The notes below the pieces were generated by a model. It did not search any database and was not told the origin of the DNA. It worked only from the letters and a program-made list of their open reading frames with translations. A DNA stretch of 64,000 bases from Agapetus fuscipes (lineage: Eukaryota > Arthropoda > Insecta > Trichoptera > Glossosomatidae): positions 1,860,001-1,924,000 of the forward strand of contig OX637345.1 in the NCBI GenBank assembly GCA_951799405.1, read 5' to 3'. Below, piece by piece: positions 20,599 to 29,979 of this stretch (position 1 is the stretch's first letter; each line of letters starts with the position of its first letter). The translations under genes and the position numbers were made by a program.

Positions 20599-20716
20599 GA
20601 GAGATGTTTTCCGGGATCTGTTTCCGTGGTCTATGGGAGCTGGAGCTTCCGGACGTTTCGCCTATGTCTACGATGGGCTTCTTCAGCGTGAAGTGTAATG
20701 ATGGAAAACATCTCTC
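20599..20716. mobile_element. Short fold-back around a hammerhead-like core
   Basis: Outer arms GAGAGATGTTTTCC (20599) and GGAAAACATCTCTC (20703) enclose the core H5. Confidence 0.6.
20646..20693 (-). ncRNA. Hammerhead ribozyme-like motif H5
   Basis: Minus strand: stem I CTTC-A-CG with a one-base bulge; core CTGAAGA; extra A; stem II GCC...GGC (extendable by AT/AT across one mismatch); GAAA; stem III ACGT; C at position 17; stem I CGGAAG. Stem I gives six pairs, the longest of the set. Confidence 0.6.
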
Positions 20717-20811
20717 GAGCATCAACAGCCGGCCGTGTAAGCCTACAACACTTATTCATTTTGAGATTTATTTTGGAAATCCAACAACGTCAAAATCACT
20801 GACGAGGAAAA

Positions 20812-20982
20812 CCCCTGTTTAAGGGAAGGTCGGCAAGAGTTGCAGGGCTTATGTTCATTTATGATTGGGTTTTTAAATTATAGGTCCACAAACAGGGTGT
20901 GTCTGCTTGTGGGAATGCTTTTAATATGATTCTCAAATGACATATATCTTTGCAACTTAGATTATACATAATTATACATAAT
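20812..20982 (+). mobile_element. LINE-A 3' end
   Basis: Begins at CCCCTGTTTAAGGGAAGGTC and continues through CAGGGCTTATGTTCATTTAT, with a small internal deletion near 20900 and a tail decayed to ATTATACATA repeats. Confidence 0.7.
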
Positions 20983-21097
20983 TATATAGTTTTTCTCGGG
21001 CTAGACCAAAATGTTCCCCGCTCGAGGGAATGAAACGTCGGCAGACAAAATTACTGCAAGTAGAACATGGTCTAACTTGAGAAAAACTATGTATATC
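20983..21097. mobile_element. Fold-back element F2, copy 1
   Basis: Arms CATAGTTTTTCTCG-type at the left and GAGAAAAACTATG at the right, with TAGACC/GGTCTA inside. The spacer includes GAATGAAACGTCGG, resembling the 3' half of a hammerhead-like core. A relative lies at 55.89-55.97 kb. Confidence 0.5.
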
Positions 21098-21121
21098 ATT
21101 GAACACCGACGATAGACCGAA

Positions 21122-21452
21122 GTCCGGTCGATAGCTCAGTTGGTAGAGTGCTTGCATTCCATGCTGTGAGCTCGGGTTCGAATCCCACCGAGGGTGTCAG
21201 AAAGGATTTCCCGTTTCGGTGTTTATTTCAAACCCCAAAATAAAATTCGGGCAAGGTTTACTCAGCCTTCACAAGAAATGAGTGCCAGCCCCCTCGGGAG
21301 CTGGGACACCCCCACTTTAACTGAAATGGTTGGCGTCAGGCCGGCCCCCTTACCTGTAAAAATAAATAGATTCAACTCACCACATGCGACCCCTTCGGGA
21401 ATAACGCGGCAAGAAGTTACACTATATGTGTAGCTTAGTTGCGTTTGCGTTT
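21122..21452 (+). mobile_element. SINE-A, full length
   Basis: One of the best copies: GTCCGGTCGATAGCTCAGTT head, B box GGGTTCGAATCCC at 21173, complete body and a TAGTTGCGTTTGCG terminus. A and B boxes are at normal pol III promoter spacing. Confidence 0.9.
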
Positions 21453-21523
21453 ACCGACCATGAAAAGTGAAAGTGAAAGTGAAAGTTTAAACCTTTATTT
21501 AATAATTATAGATTAATAATTAT

Positions 21524-21685
21524 AGGAGGGCTTATGTTCATTTGAGATTGGGTTTTTATATTGAGGCCCACATGCGGCATGTGTTAGCGCGAAATTATAC
21601 ATGTCTGCTTGTGGGAATGCATTTAATATAAATCTTAAATGATACATATCTTTGCAGCTTAGATTAGATTACATTAGATAGATAG
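21524..21685 (+). mobile_element. LINE-A 3' end
   Basis: Truncated at GGAGGGCTTATGTTCATTTG. The ATTAG tail is short and mixed with ATTAC. Confidence 0.75.
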
Positions 21686-21699
21686 CTCGCAGTGTTTAA

Positions 21700-22190
21700 G
21701 ATTTAAATTAGATTAGGGGGTAGGGGGGGTTGGCCACGGATTTTTATATGTTTTCTTTGACCCCCTCTTACAGCTTGTGGACCTTCATTTGTATACCACG
21801 CCAATGTAGGCCCCCTTCGAGTATCTTGCTGACCCCTGGGGTTCCACCACTTTGGGAATCCCTGTTCCAAATGTTTAATATTTAAAAAAAAAAAAAAAGG
21901 ATTCAAACTTGCTGAAGCCATCTGGATGAGTCGCACATTAACAAATGCACCCTCCGCGCGGGGAAAGTTAGCTTTGAGCGAGCAGTTAAAATTCACAACC
22001 CGGCAAAGTTGGCAAATAATAAAATTACGATGATGGCATTTTTAATGCGGCCCTGGCGGAGCGGAGACATCTGCGGCCGACGGAATTAAAACAACTGCCA
22101 GCGGAATTAGACGGCTGCAGACGGAATTGCACGGAAAAATGGTGCGCGGAAATGAGGACAAAGCGAGGGTGTGATTGGACTCTATTAAAA
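21700..22190. other. Unassigned; GC-rich unique island
   Basis: At about 21940-22160 the sequence is GC-rich with GGAATTAGACGGCTGCAGAC, GGAATTGCACGG and TTTTTAATGCGGCC words, unlike any repeat here. Candidate conserved host non-coding DNA; inference only. Confidence 0.35.
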
Positions 22191-22325
22191 AAACGCAACC
22201 AATCTACACATATTGTGTAACTTCTTGCCTGCAATATCTCCGAAGGAATCGCATGTGGCAATTTTTATTTTTACAGGTTAGGGGACCAGCATCACGCAAA
22301 CCACTTCACTCAAAATGAAGATTAC
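22191..22325 (-). mobile_element. SINE-A 3' half
   Basis: Minus-strand SINE-A from its TTGCGTT terminus to the AGTGAAGTGGTTTGCG segment. The tRNA-like head is missing. Confidence 0.7.
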
Positions 22326-22339
22326 CCTTGGTCTTAGGT

Positions 22340-22378
22340 CCCAATAGGTTCTCCTAGGGCCTAGGAGAACCTATTGGG
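22340..22378. repeat. Perfect 19-bp palindrome with 1-nt centre
   Basis: CCCAATAGGTTCTCCTAGG and its exact complement CCTAGGAGAACCTATTGGG, separated by one G. Confidence 0.9.
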
Positions 22379-22611
22379 TCAAGTTTTCACTTCTTATGAA
22401 GTTTGAGTAAGTCCTGAAACAGGAATGGCATTTGTAAAATTAAACATTTTTTACAGTATATATGGTCAGTCTCACAACAACGTAAAAGTCAAGGAACAAA
22501 AATAATGAAATACATTCCTGAACAACCAGAAACCATAATTTCAGTAACAAATTTGAAATTTTCATTGCCAGTGGCGTATCAGATTTCCACTCTTAGTATC
22601 AATTTGGAAAC

Positions 22612-22882
22612 TAATCTAATCTAATCTTATCTAAGCTGCAAAGATAAATATCATTTAAGATTTATACTAAATGCATTCCCACAAGCAGATATGTATAATT
22701 TCGCGCTAACACATGCCGCATGTGGACCTACAATATAAAAACCCAATCTCAAATGAACATAAGCCTTGCAACTCTTGCCGTCCTTCCCTGAAACAGGGGT
22801 GACATTGGCAAAGTGAACCAATTTTTATATTATGGGTGGTCAGCCGCATAACAACCTATAAGTCAAGGAACAAACAATAGTT
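22612..22882 (-). mobile_element. LINE-A 3' end, young
   Basis: ATTAG-tailed and nearly identical to 10017-10260, including the rare words TTCGCGCTAACACATGCCG and CAATTTTTATATTATGGG. Confidence 0.85.
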
Positions 22883-22904
22883 AAAAACAACAACCAAATG
22901 GTTG

Positions 22905-23137
22905 ACAGGTCCGTAGTGTAATAGCTTACGCTTCGGACTCGTAAATGGTGAGTCGTGGGTTCGAATCCTGGCGGAGCACAAAAAATATGCCATAATTATA
23001 TTTTAAATATGCTCTTCGCTGGGTTGAATTATTCATATGCCTTTTTACCAAAGACCAGCCATCAAAATTCCATCCAACCTTACAGCAACTGGGTCTTGCT
23101 TGGGAATTGGCGCTTTCTATAGCGACGACCAAGCTCG
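22905..23137 (+). mobile_element. SINE-B lacking its tail
   Basis: Head GGTCCGTAGTGTAATAGC, B box GGGTTCGAATCCTGG, body through GACCAAGCTCGCCC. The tail is replaced by a minisatellite. Confidence 0.8.
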
Positions 23138-23625
23138 CCCAATCAAGCTGTTGATCGCCATCCTCTTGTAAAGGCAGTGCCTTGTTGTGCCAGCTATCTG
23201 TCTCTGTTGGTTGCCATCCTCTTTTGAAGGCAGTGCCTTGTGCTAGCCATTTGTCTCTGCTGGTCGCCTTCCTCTGGTAAAGGCAGTGCCTTGTTGTGCT
23301 AGCCATATATCTCTGTTGGCCGTCTTCCTCTGGTAAAGGCAGTGCCTTGTTGTGCCAGCCATTTGTCTCTGCTGGTCGCCATCCTCTTGTAAAGGCAGTG
23401 CCTTGATGTACCAGCTGTCTATCTCTGTTGGTCGCCAACTTCTTGTAAAGGCAGTGCCTTGTTATGCTGGCCATTTGTCTCTGCTAGTCGCCATCCTCTT
23501 GTAGAGGCAGTGCCTTAATGTGCCAGCCATTTGTCTCTGCTGGTTGCCATCCTCTTGTAAAGGCAGTGCCTTGTTGTGCTAGCCATTTGTCTTTACTGAT
23601 CATCATCCTCTTGAGGAATGCATTT
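23138..23625 (+). repeat. Minisatellite, unit about 56-60 bp
   Basis: About eight copies of a unit containing TCGCCATCCTCTTGTAAAGG, then CAGTGCCTTGTTGTG and CCAGCCATTTGTCTCTGC. Unit ends vary and neighbouring units differ by a few substitutions. The antisense frame stays open for 182 codons only because of the unit structure. Confidence 0.85.
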
Positions 23626-24107
23626 GAGGTGATATCCATAATCCGTTTTAATCCTGGAAGTATGAAGTTCTAGTATAAACTATGGTTTTTGTTCACTTAC
23701 AACGAAACTTTGGAAATAAATTGGAAAAAAGTTTTGTATTAGTAATTTTTGGTTACTCCTTTGGATGAATTTAGTATGGCAACATGTCATGACAGTTACA
23801 AAAACTCATTAGCGTATCTCACATGACGGCTGTTAGAATGGGGGGGCGCTGGGGAAACCTTGTTACGTATATGACGTTATTTTAACTGCAGTAACACATC
23901 ATAAAACCAAATATACATCAGCTGTTGAAAATATGCGGTTGTTGGCTTTTCTGAGAAAGCTGATGGATGAATTTTAAGTACCCAAGTGCAAACTTACACG
24001 TATTTGCTTTTGGGCATGCATTATGTATAAATCTTAAATTCATCACGAGTTTTTGTAATAATGAAGATGAATATTTTTTTTATACATGATCAAGACATTC
24101 TGTGAAT
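23626..24107. other. Unassigned
   Basis: Only a decayed LINE-A tail scrap is visible near 23985-24040 (TTTTGGGCATGCATTATG). Confidence 0.4.
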
Positions 24108-24250
24108 TAAGAGGGGCTATTCTTAGACCTTTTAGTCGTCGTTTGAGGCCACGATTTGACAAACTAATGATGCCTGCGGTGGAAGTTTCATCCCCCGGTC
24201 ATTCTTACCTACCGAATTTTGTTAATATTTGTATGAAGACTAATCAGCTG
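24108..24250 (+). mobile_element. MITE-T, partial
   Basis: Left terminal repeat TTTTAGTCGTCGTTTGAGGC and interior to ATTTGTATGAAGAC. The right half is absent. Confidence 0.65.
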
Positions 24251-24255
24251 TTGCC

Positions 24256-24660
24256 GGGAGCAAAGGTTCGATCCTTCCCGAGGGTGTCAGAAATGATTTC
24301 CCGTTTCGGTGTTCATTTAAAACCCAAAATAAAATACCGGCAAGGCTTACTCAGACTTCACAAGAAATGAGAACCAGCCCCTCGGGAGCTGGGAAACACT
24401 TACTTCAACTGAAAGTGGTTGGTGTGAGGCCGCCTCCCTTATCCGTAAAAATAAATAGATCCTGAAGCACCACATACGACCCCTTCGGAGATAATGTAGG
24501 CAAGAAGTTACACTATCTGTGTAGCTTAGTTGCACCCTCAGTGGCGATCGAACCCTTGCTCTCGGCATGGAATGCAAGTATTGTACAAACTGTACCAATT
24601 AAGCAGCCGACCGGACTTTTTACGAACTTGGTCGTCGCTACAAGTCGCCAATTCTCGAGG
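24256..24660. mobile_element. SINE-A body followed by an inverted SINE-B/A junction
   Basis: A plus-strand SINE-A lacking its A box (24256-24533) meets, tail to head, a minus-strand SINE-A head (24535-24616, GCTCTCGGCATGGAATGC). That head is joined to a SINE-B end (GAACTTGGTCGTCGCTAC), the signature of the B/A heterodimer. Confidence 0.7.
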
Positions 24661-24663
24661 ACT

Positions 24664-24912
24664 CTTACAATACAATTCTAAATTTATATTGCGCCTTTTC
24701 ATGATTTTAAATCATTCCAAAGGCGCTTGTTCGAAGGAGAGTGCGAAGAGGTGGGTCTTTAGTCCCTTTCTACACCCAGCTTCCAGATCCATCTCACGCA
24801 GGTTATCTGGAAGGATGTTCCATGCAGCTGGAGCAGCCACCTTGAAGGCTCGTTCTCCAAACACAGTCTTGATTCCTAGATCTTGACACTCCAGACGACT
24901 GATGTGATTCAC
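24664..24912 (-). pseudogene. CR1-like LINE C-terminus
   Basis: Minus-strand codons end in VFGERAFKVAAPAAWNILP, then an LRE...GLKTHLF segment and EQAPLE before the stop at 24712. The RAFxxAxPxxWNxLP and KTHLF motifs are the end of CR1/L2/Rex-type and jockey-type reverse transcriptase ORFs. Its 5' break directly abuts an oppositely oriented CR1-type tail (24905-24965). A close relative is split at 62.69/63.38 kb. Confidence 0.7.
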
Positions 24913-24965
24913 ACAAAAACAGCGCTCACCAAATAAATCGTCCTAAAATTATTATTATAATTATT
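24905..24965 (+). mobile_element. Isolated CR1-type 3' tail
   Basis: GTGATTCACACAAAAACAGC, CAAATAAATCGTCCTAAA and ATTATT repeats: the tail alone, without SINE body. Confidence 0.65.
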
Positions 24966-25200
24966 AAATGAAAAGCCACCTGCATGTTGTTAGTGGTGTT
25001 TTGTTTCAGAATTATAATCTACTGATTTCAGTACAAAAGGCATTAGTTCCGCACTGAGCACGAGATAAAAACCATTCCTGAATATCTAGGATATACATCT
25101 TGGAAACAAAGCCTTAATCTTGGGGGTGAATTCCAAAAACTACACAAAAAATTCAGTTACGAAAATTGAACTACTCGTACATCATGATTTCTATGAAAAC

Positions 25201-25255
25201 GACTTTTTTTAAGCAGATTTGTCTAGACTCTAGACAAATCTGCTTAAAAAAAGTC
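25201..25255. repeat. Perfect 27-bp palindrome with 1-nt centre
   Basis: Arm TTTAAGCAGATTTGTCTAGA (part of 27 bp) and its exact mirror around a single C at 25228. A decayed minus-strand SINE-C 3' end (GCCTGCCCAGAAATAGG) follows at 25260-25320. Confidence 0.9.
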
Positions 25256-25322
25256 TAGAGGAATCCACTAGTTTGCCTGCCCAGAAATAGGTATTAAGAT
25301 TATTAAGTAATAATTATTTAAC

Positions 25323-25680
25323 CTAAAATCTAAATTGCAAAGATAGGTATTTCATAGCATTGGTTAATGGGGTAGCACTCTCCATAGGAGGTAAGCTGAT
25401 CCAGCCTTCCGATTCAGTGAGATTTCTAGGAATCTTACTGGATCGGAACCTGACATTGGAAAGGCAAATAGATGCCACAATAGCTTCCTCCTTTTTTTCA
25501 CTGCGCCAAATAAAGGCGATTAGAAAGTGTCTTCCGTCAGATGCGGTTAAGACCCTGGTACCCAATAAAGAACCCAATCTCAAATGAACATTCCTGAAAC
25601 AGGAATGGCATTGGCAAAGTGATCCTTTTTGTACAGTATTAAAAGTCAGCCTCATACCAACCTAATAGTCAAAGACCGGT
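25323..25680 (-). mobile_element. LINE-A 3' end, interrupted
   Basis: Minus-strand LINE-A (CAACCTAATAGTCAAAG at the right, CTAAATTGCAAAGATA at the left) with its middle replaced by 25348-25566. Confidence 0.6.
25348..25566 (+). pseudogene. LINE reverse transcriptase fragment, thumb region
   Basis: The plus strand encodes VNGVALSIGGKLIQPSDSVR, then FLGILLDRNLTLERQID and a RQIKAIRKCLP stretch. The pattern FLG-LLD--L-----I is the segment just after the RT palm in CR1/jockey-type elements. No catalytic motif is included. About 73 codons are open. Confidence 0.65.
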
Positions 25681-25749
25681 CAAGACTATAATGGTTCTAC
25701 ATATATTAGATACAGGACTAGTATCCTATGTAAATGTAGTGAATGTACG

Positions 25750-25861
25750 AAAAAGGTGATGAATATGAATGAACTTTTTAGTTCATTAAGGTATGCCAGG
25801 ATAGGAAAAAATTAAGGCAGCTCTTCAGAGGCTCAGGCCAACCCTAGTGGAATGGTCAATA
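25750..25861 (+). pseudogene. LINE-A2 ORF end
   Basis: KKVMNMNEL-like codons followed by a frameshift and AAGGCAGCTCTTCAGAGGC, ending CCAACCCTAGTGGAATGG, the LINE-A2 terminus. Confidence 0.5.
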
Positions 25862-26372
25862 GTCGGTGTTATGGCCGAGCGGGCCAAGTGGGCTGATCTT
25901 TCTAGCGTATTTGGAATAGAATAACGTTGGTTCGATCCCCATTTGAGTCATTTGACTATAACTTTGACCCTGGTTCAACAAAGATGTCATTGGGTAATCA
26001 TTTATTAATAATTCATTAAAATAAACAATAATGCATTATTAATTGTTGATATTAAAACCTGTTTCTGACCAGCAGTGGCAAAGGGTGCCAGACAAGCCGA
26101 TTCCCATCGGTTTCCCGTTCAAAATGAGGCAAAAATAATAATAAAGTAGACTGCATGGTTTCAATGGGGAAAAAATACGTATTGTTTCTTTGGTTTTGAA
26201 TGTATTTTTTTACTTTGTGCCTATATTTTTTAACTACTTTCTTACATCATTTTAAAAGGGAAGCCGATGGGAACCGGCTGTATGGCACCCTTCGCCACTG
26301 CTGGCCAGGCAGAATAGCTGGTTGGTGAATTGCATTCTTCCTCACAAATCTATTGAAATAAATTTAAAAACT
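25862..26372 (+). mobile_element. SINE-C interrupted by MITE-hAT
   Basis: A head resembling a long-arm (Leu/Ser-type) tRNA: GTTATGGCCGAGCGGGCC A box, B box GGTTCGATCCCC at 25930. Next come the AT-rich body and CCTGTTTCTGACCAG. After the insert it resumes GGCCAGGCAGAATAG and ends GAATTGCATTCTTCCTCAC. Confidence 0.85.
26073..26300 (+). mobile_element. MITE-hAT, intact
   Basis: 228 bp with termini CAGTGGCAAAGGGTGCCAG and GGCACCCTTCGCCACTG. It is flanked by an 8-bp duplication with one mismatch (CTGACCAG 26065-26072, CTGGCCAG 26301-26308). The 8-bp duplication and CAG/CTG termini fit hAT. No transposase is encoded. Confidence 0.85.
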
Positions 26373-26559
26373 AGCAAGCGAGGACTTGTAACCTGTGTTT
26401 ATTTATATTTTCACAGATTTGAGATTTGTAGAACTCGTGTCCCGTTGTACGCAAATATCCAGAGCAGTATCTGGATGTAAGTAAGGCAACGAGGAGGCCT
26501 TTGTTCCAGTCACGGCGCGCTGGCTGGAGCACTGAAGGCGACTCCATAGCAGAACGACA

Positions 26560-27520
26560 CAGTGGCAAAACCACACATGACATAACGACATATGAGACAA
26601 AATGGCACATGACAAAACATCACAAGAAAGTCGTTCTGGCAAGTGCCGTTTATGGTATGTTCTGCTTTCGGTATGTTATGTTTTGTCGTGTGATGTTTTG
26701 TCATGGTGTTTTTTTATGTGATGTTTTGTCATATCGATGTTTTATCATGTATCGTCTGTCATGTGTCGTTCTGTCATGTGTTGTTCTGTCATATGTCATT
26801 ATGCCAAGTTTTTTTTGCCATGTGTCATTATACCATGTGCCATTATGCCATGTTTCTTTTTGCCATGTGTCATTATGCCATGTTTCTTTTTGCCCTGTGT
26901 CATTATGCCGTATGTCCTTTTGCCATGTGTCGTTATGTCATGTGTCGTTATGTCATGTGTCGTTCCAACATGTGTCATTCTGCCATGTGTCATTATGCCA
27001 TGTTTCTTTATGCCATGTGTCATTATGCCATGTTTCTTTATGCCATGTGTCATTATGCCATGTTTCTTTATGCCATGTGTCATTATGCCGTATGTCTTTT
27101 TGACATGTGTCCTTATGTCATGTGTCGTTCTGTCATGGGTCGTTCTGTCATTCATCGTTCTGTCATGTGTAGTTCTGCTGTGTCATTAAGCCATGTTTAT
27201 TTTTGCCATGTCGCTCCCCCAGTTCTTGTTTACCGTATACGCCAATCTTGTCAAATATGACTTTTTCATGCAGTCGTCTTATGAATCAAATTCTACACAA
27301 TCTGAGCTGAGAAAAACCGTAAAACTCGATAATGTGAGAGTTCTTTTAAATATTTTCTTAAGTAAATTTCTTGATTTTATAAGACACATTGGTCCAGTAC
27401 ACATACAAACATTGCTCATGTAAAATTTTCTCAATGGCGTATACGGTAAACAAGAACTAAGGCAGCGATGTGTCGTATGTCATGTGGCGTTATGTCACAG
27501 TGCCGCTCTACCCTGCCACC
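26560..27520. repeat. Minisatellite locus 1 (CATGTGTCATTATGC type)
   Basis: Units of about 13-17 bp (CATGTGTCATTATGC, CATGTGTCGTTCTGT, CATGTTTCTTTATGC) assemble into roughly 33-bp higher-order repeats at 26840-27090. Open frames on both strands (about 100-200 codons reading MCHYAMF or HGIMTHG repeats) are by-products of repeats lacking stops. MITE-M sits inside at 27223-27468. Confidence 0.85.
27223..27468 (+). mobile_element. MITE-M, intact, inside the minisatellite
   Basis: Terminal inverted repeats AGTTCTTGTTTACCGTATAC and GTATACGGTAAACAAGAACT frame about 200 bp containing TGGTCCAGTACACATACAAA. The satellite continues on the right with TGTCGTATGTCATGTGG. Confidence 0.8.
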
Positions 27521-27719
27521 GCTGAAGGCGCAACACCACTCTCCATATTTCACGCGGGAGGAGAGAGCGCCGCTCTTTGTTGTGAGGACCCGCACCAGGA
27601 TGGATTTCCACTCATTGTGGGACGTACAATGGTGCTGCCTGTAAAATCCTCAACCTCATTCCAGTTAAAAGACACCTATACAATCCATAATCTAAGTTGC
27701 GAAGGTATGTTAACATTTA

Positions 27720-28497
27720 CAAGAGTTGCAGGGTGTATGTCCATTTGAGATTTGGTTTTTGTGTTGTAGGTTCACATGCGGCACGTGCAAGCGCGAACTT
27801 GTACGTGTCTGGTTGTGAAAATGCATGTAATATGAATCTCTAATGTAACATATCTTTGCAACTTAGATTAGATTAGATTAGATTCATACATACGCAGACA
27901 CGTATAAGTTCGCGCGTGTGGACTTCCAACAGCAAAAACCCAAATGAACACAAGCCGTGCAACTCTTTGCCGACCTTGCGTGAAACAGTGGTGACATTGG
28001 CAAAGTGAACCATTTTTTACGGTATGGGTTGAAAATGAAAGAAGTATGCAAGGATAGAAAGAAATGGCGGTTGATCTGTGATGTTGGCGGCTAGGGTTTG
28101 TTAAAGTGAAATTGGTTTTATGATTTAGTTTTTTATGTCCATGTATATATTGTTATTTATTGATTTAAAAAATGTAATTTGTCATGTATGTTCCTTGACT
28201 TATAGGTTGTTATGCGGCTGACCACCCATAATATAAAAAAATTGGTTCACTTTGCCAATGTCGCCCCTGTTTCAGGGAAGGACGGCAAGAGTTGCAATGC
28301 TTATGTTCATTTGAGATTGGGTTTTTATATTGTAGGTCCACATGCGGCATGTGTTAGCGCGAAATTATACATATCTGCTTGTGGGAATGCATTTAATATA
28401 AATCTTAAATGATATATATCTTTGCAGCTTAGATTAGATTAGATTAGATTAGATGGGTGGTCAGTCTCATACCAACCTATAAGTCAAGGAAAGAATA
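27720..28497. mobile_element. Cluster of four LINE-A 3' ends
   Basis: Plus copy 27720-27885 with ATTAG tail; minus fragment 27886-28028; plus copy 28029-28455 starting in the ORF end (KEVCKDRKKWRLICDVGG) with a complete UTR and ATTAG tail; minus scrap 28456-28497. Insertions into or next to each other's tails are evident. Confidence 0.75.
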
Positions 28498-28737
28498 ATA
28501 ATACCACGATTTATTTGGTGAACGCTGTTTTCGTATGAATAACACCTCAAGAGTTATTTGCAAGCTTGGTGGTCACTATAGTATCTAATCGTCAATTCTC
28601 AAGTAAAACGCAGTTGCTGTAAGGCTGGATGGACCTATGGTGACCGGTCTTTAGTATTAAGGTTATTTTTTTAACCCAGCTAATAGTATATTTGAAAATT
28701 TAATGTTTTTGTATGCTCCGCCGGATTTCAAAGCCTG
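28498..28737 (-). mobile_element. SINE-B with CR1-type tail
   Basis: Minus-strand copy with tail GTGTTATTCATACG at the left and decayed B box (CCGGATTTCAAAGCC on the plus strand). Its 5' end is cut at 28737. Confidence 0.7.
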
Positions 28738-28740
28738 TTA

Positions 28741-29082
28741 ATGTATCCTGCCACCGTTCTATTAGGAGTGGCCGGTACCTCCGCAGATGCGTCTCTACTT
28801 TTTTGTGTCCTTGCATATCTCTTTCATCTCTTCAACATTCATCACTTTCCTCACACATACTCTTCTCTTATTCTCACTCTGCAGGTTCCATTCTTTCGCA
28901 ATCTCACCCACTGCCTTCTAGTCACGAGTCCAAACCTATTTAACCTATTTATATTTACAAATTAAGAGATTGACCTTACGCAAACCACTTAAGTTAAATT
29001 TGAGGTTTTCTAACTCCCGGATATACCAGTTTATATTTCTTGAGAAGGCTGGAGAATCGTTGACGGTATTTAATTTTGGGTT
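28741..29082 (-). mobile_element. LINE-A2 end and SINE-A body
   Basis: 28741-28925 is antisense LINE-A2 (CCTGCCACCGTTCTATTAGG, CTTTCATCTCTTCAACATTC). 28930-29082 is the minus-strand body of a decayed SINE-A (CCTTACGCAAACCACTTAAG). Confidence 0.6.
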
Positions 29083-29340
29083 TCCTTGACTAATAGGTTG
29101 GTATGCGGCTGAACACCCATGCTGTAAAAAATGGTTCACTTTGCCAATGTCACCCCTGTTTCAAAGAAGGTCGGCAAGAGTTGCAGGGCTTAAATTCATT
29201 TGAGAGGGTTTTTATATTGTAGGTCCACATGCGGCATGTGTGAGCGCGAAATTATGCGTGTCTGCTTGTGAGAATGCATGTAATGTGAATCCCCAGTGTT
29301 TAATATCTTGGCAACTTAGATTAGACTAGATTAGGTTCAA
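29083..29340 (+). mobile_element. LINE-A 3' end
   Basis: Starts CTTGACTAATAGGTTGGTAT; all UTR landmarks present; tail reduced to TTAGATTAGACTAGATTAGG. Confidence 0.8.
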
Positions 29341-29979
29341 ATAAAACACCGATTCTGTTTACAAAATATTATTTCATTTTTATTTCTTTTATTCAGCTGG
29401 AACCAAATGAAAAGTAAGAAATGAACAGGAAAGGCATGCTGATATTAATTTGTTGATTTCTCAGAAGACCGGCCGCTAAGGTTCACCTGTAAGAGAACAA
29501 GGCAGATTTCCTGTGGGAGTATAGCAGAGATGATTCCTTTAAAATTCTAAACTCGCTCCATATTAATCCCGAACCCATCTCGTGCACTTCAACACGATCC
29601 TTCAACATTCAACAGTCTCGCGTGACATTCTTTTAATTCTTTTTTCCTCCATTTTTCCCAATTTTTTTTTTTTTTAAGAAATCCTATGCGGGAGACTCCC
29701 TAGATTCTAAAGGCTCTAGGGGCCTATGACGCAGAGGTAAGAAATTCATACCCCTTTGCAATAGAATATCTTTTAGTTCATGTTTAATAGCTCCTTGCTA
29801 AAGCTGTATAGTTTTTCGAAGCTAAAGATTCATTACTCTTTGCTTGAGACCTAAAAATACTTCCATGCTGTTTTTCTGATGGTGACATAGGAAAAGTTGA
29901 ACCTAAATATTGAGTTAATTGGCCATTCTCTTACATAAATATACCCGTGATTCAAATGCTACGCAGGGCCATGGTTATC
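29341..29979. other. Mostly unassigned; one LINE-C-type tail
   Basis: At 29660-29735 the minus strand carries the CTCCCGCATAGGATTTCTTA tail with an A-run, without SINE body. The rest is unrecognised. Confidence 0.45.

Noticed and set aside
20983..21097. Hammerhead-like core in fold-back F2
   Set aside because: GAATGAAACGTCGG resembles the 3' half and TTCCC/GGGAA pairs, but no CTGANGA core precedes it.
23138..23625. CRISPR-like array
   Set aside because: Repeats and spacers are not distinguishable; unit-length variation and context are those of a eukaryotic minisatellite.
26501..27260. Open frames of 118-200 codons on both strands with repeating MCHYAM or HGIMTHG motifs
   Set aside because: They follow from a stop-poor tandem repeat and occur in several frames at once; no unique domain or start context.
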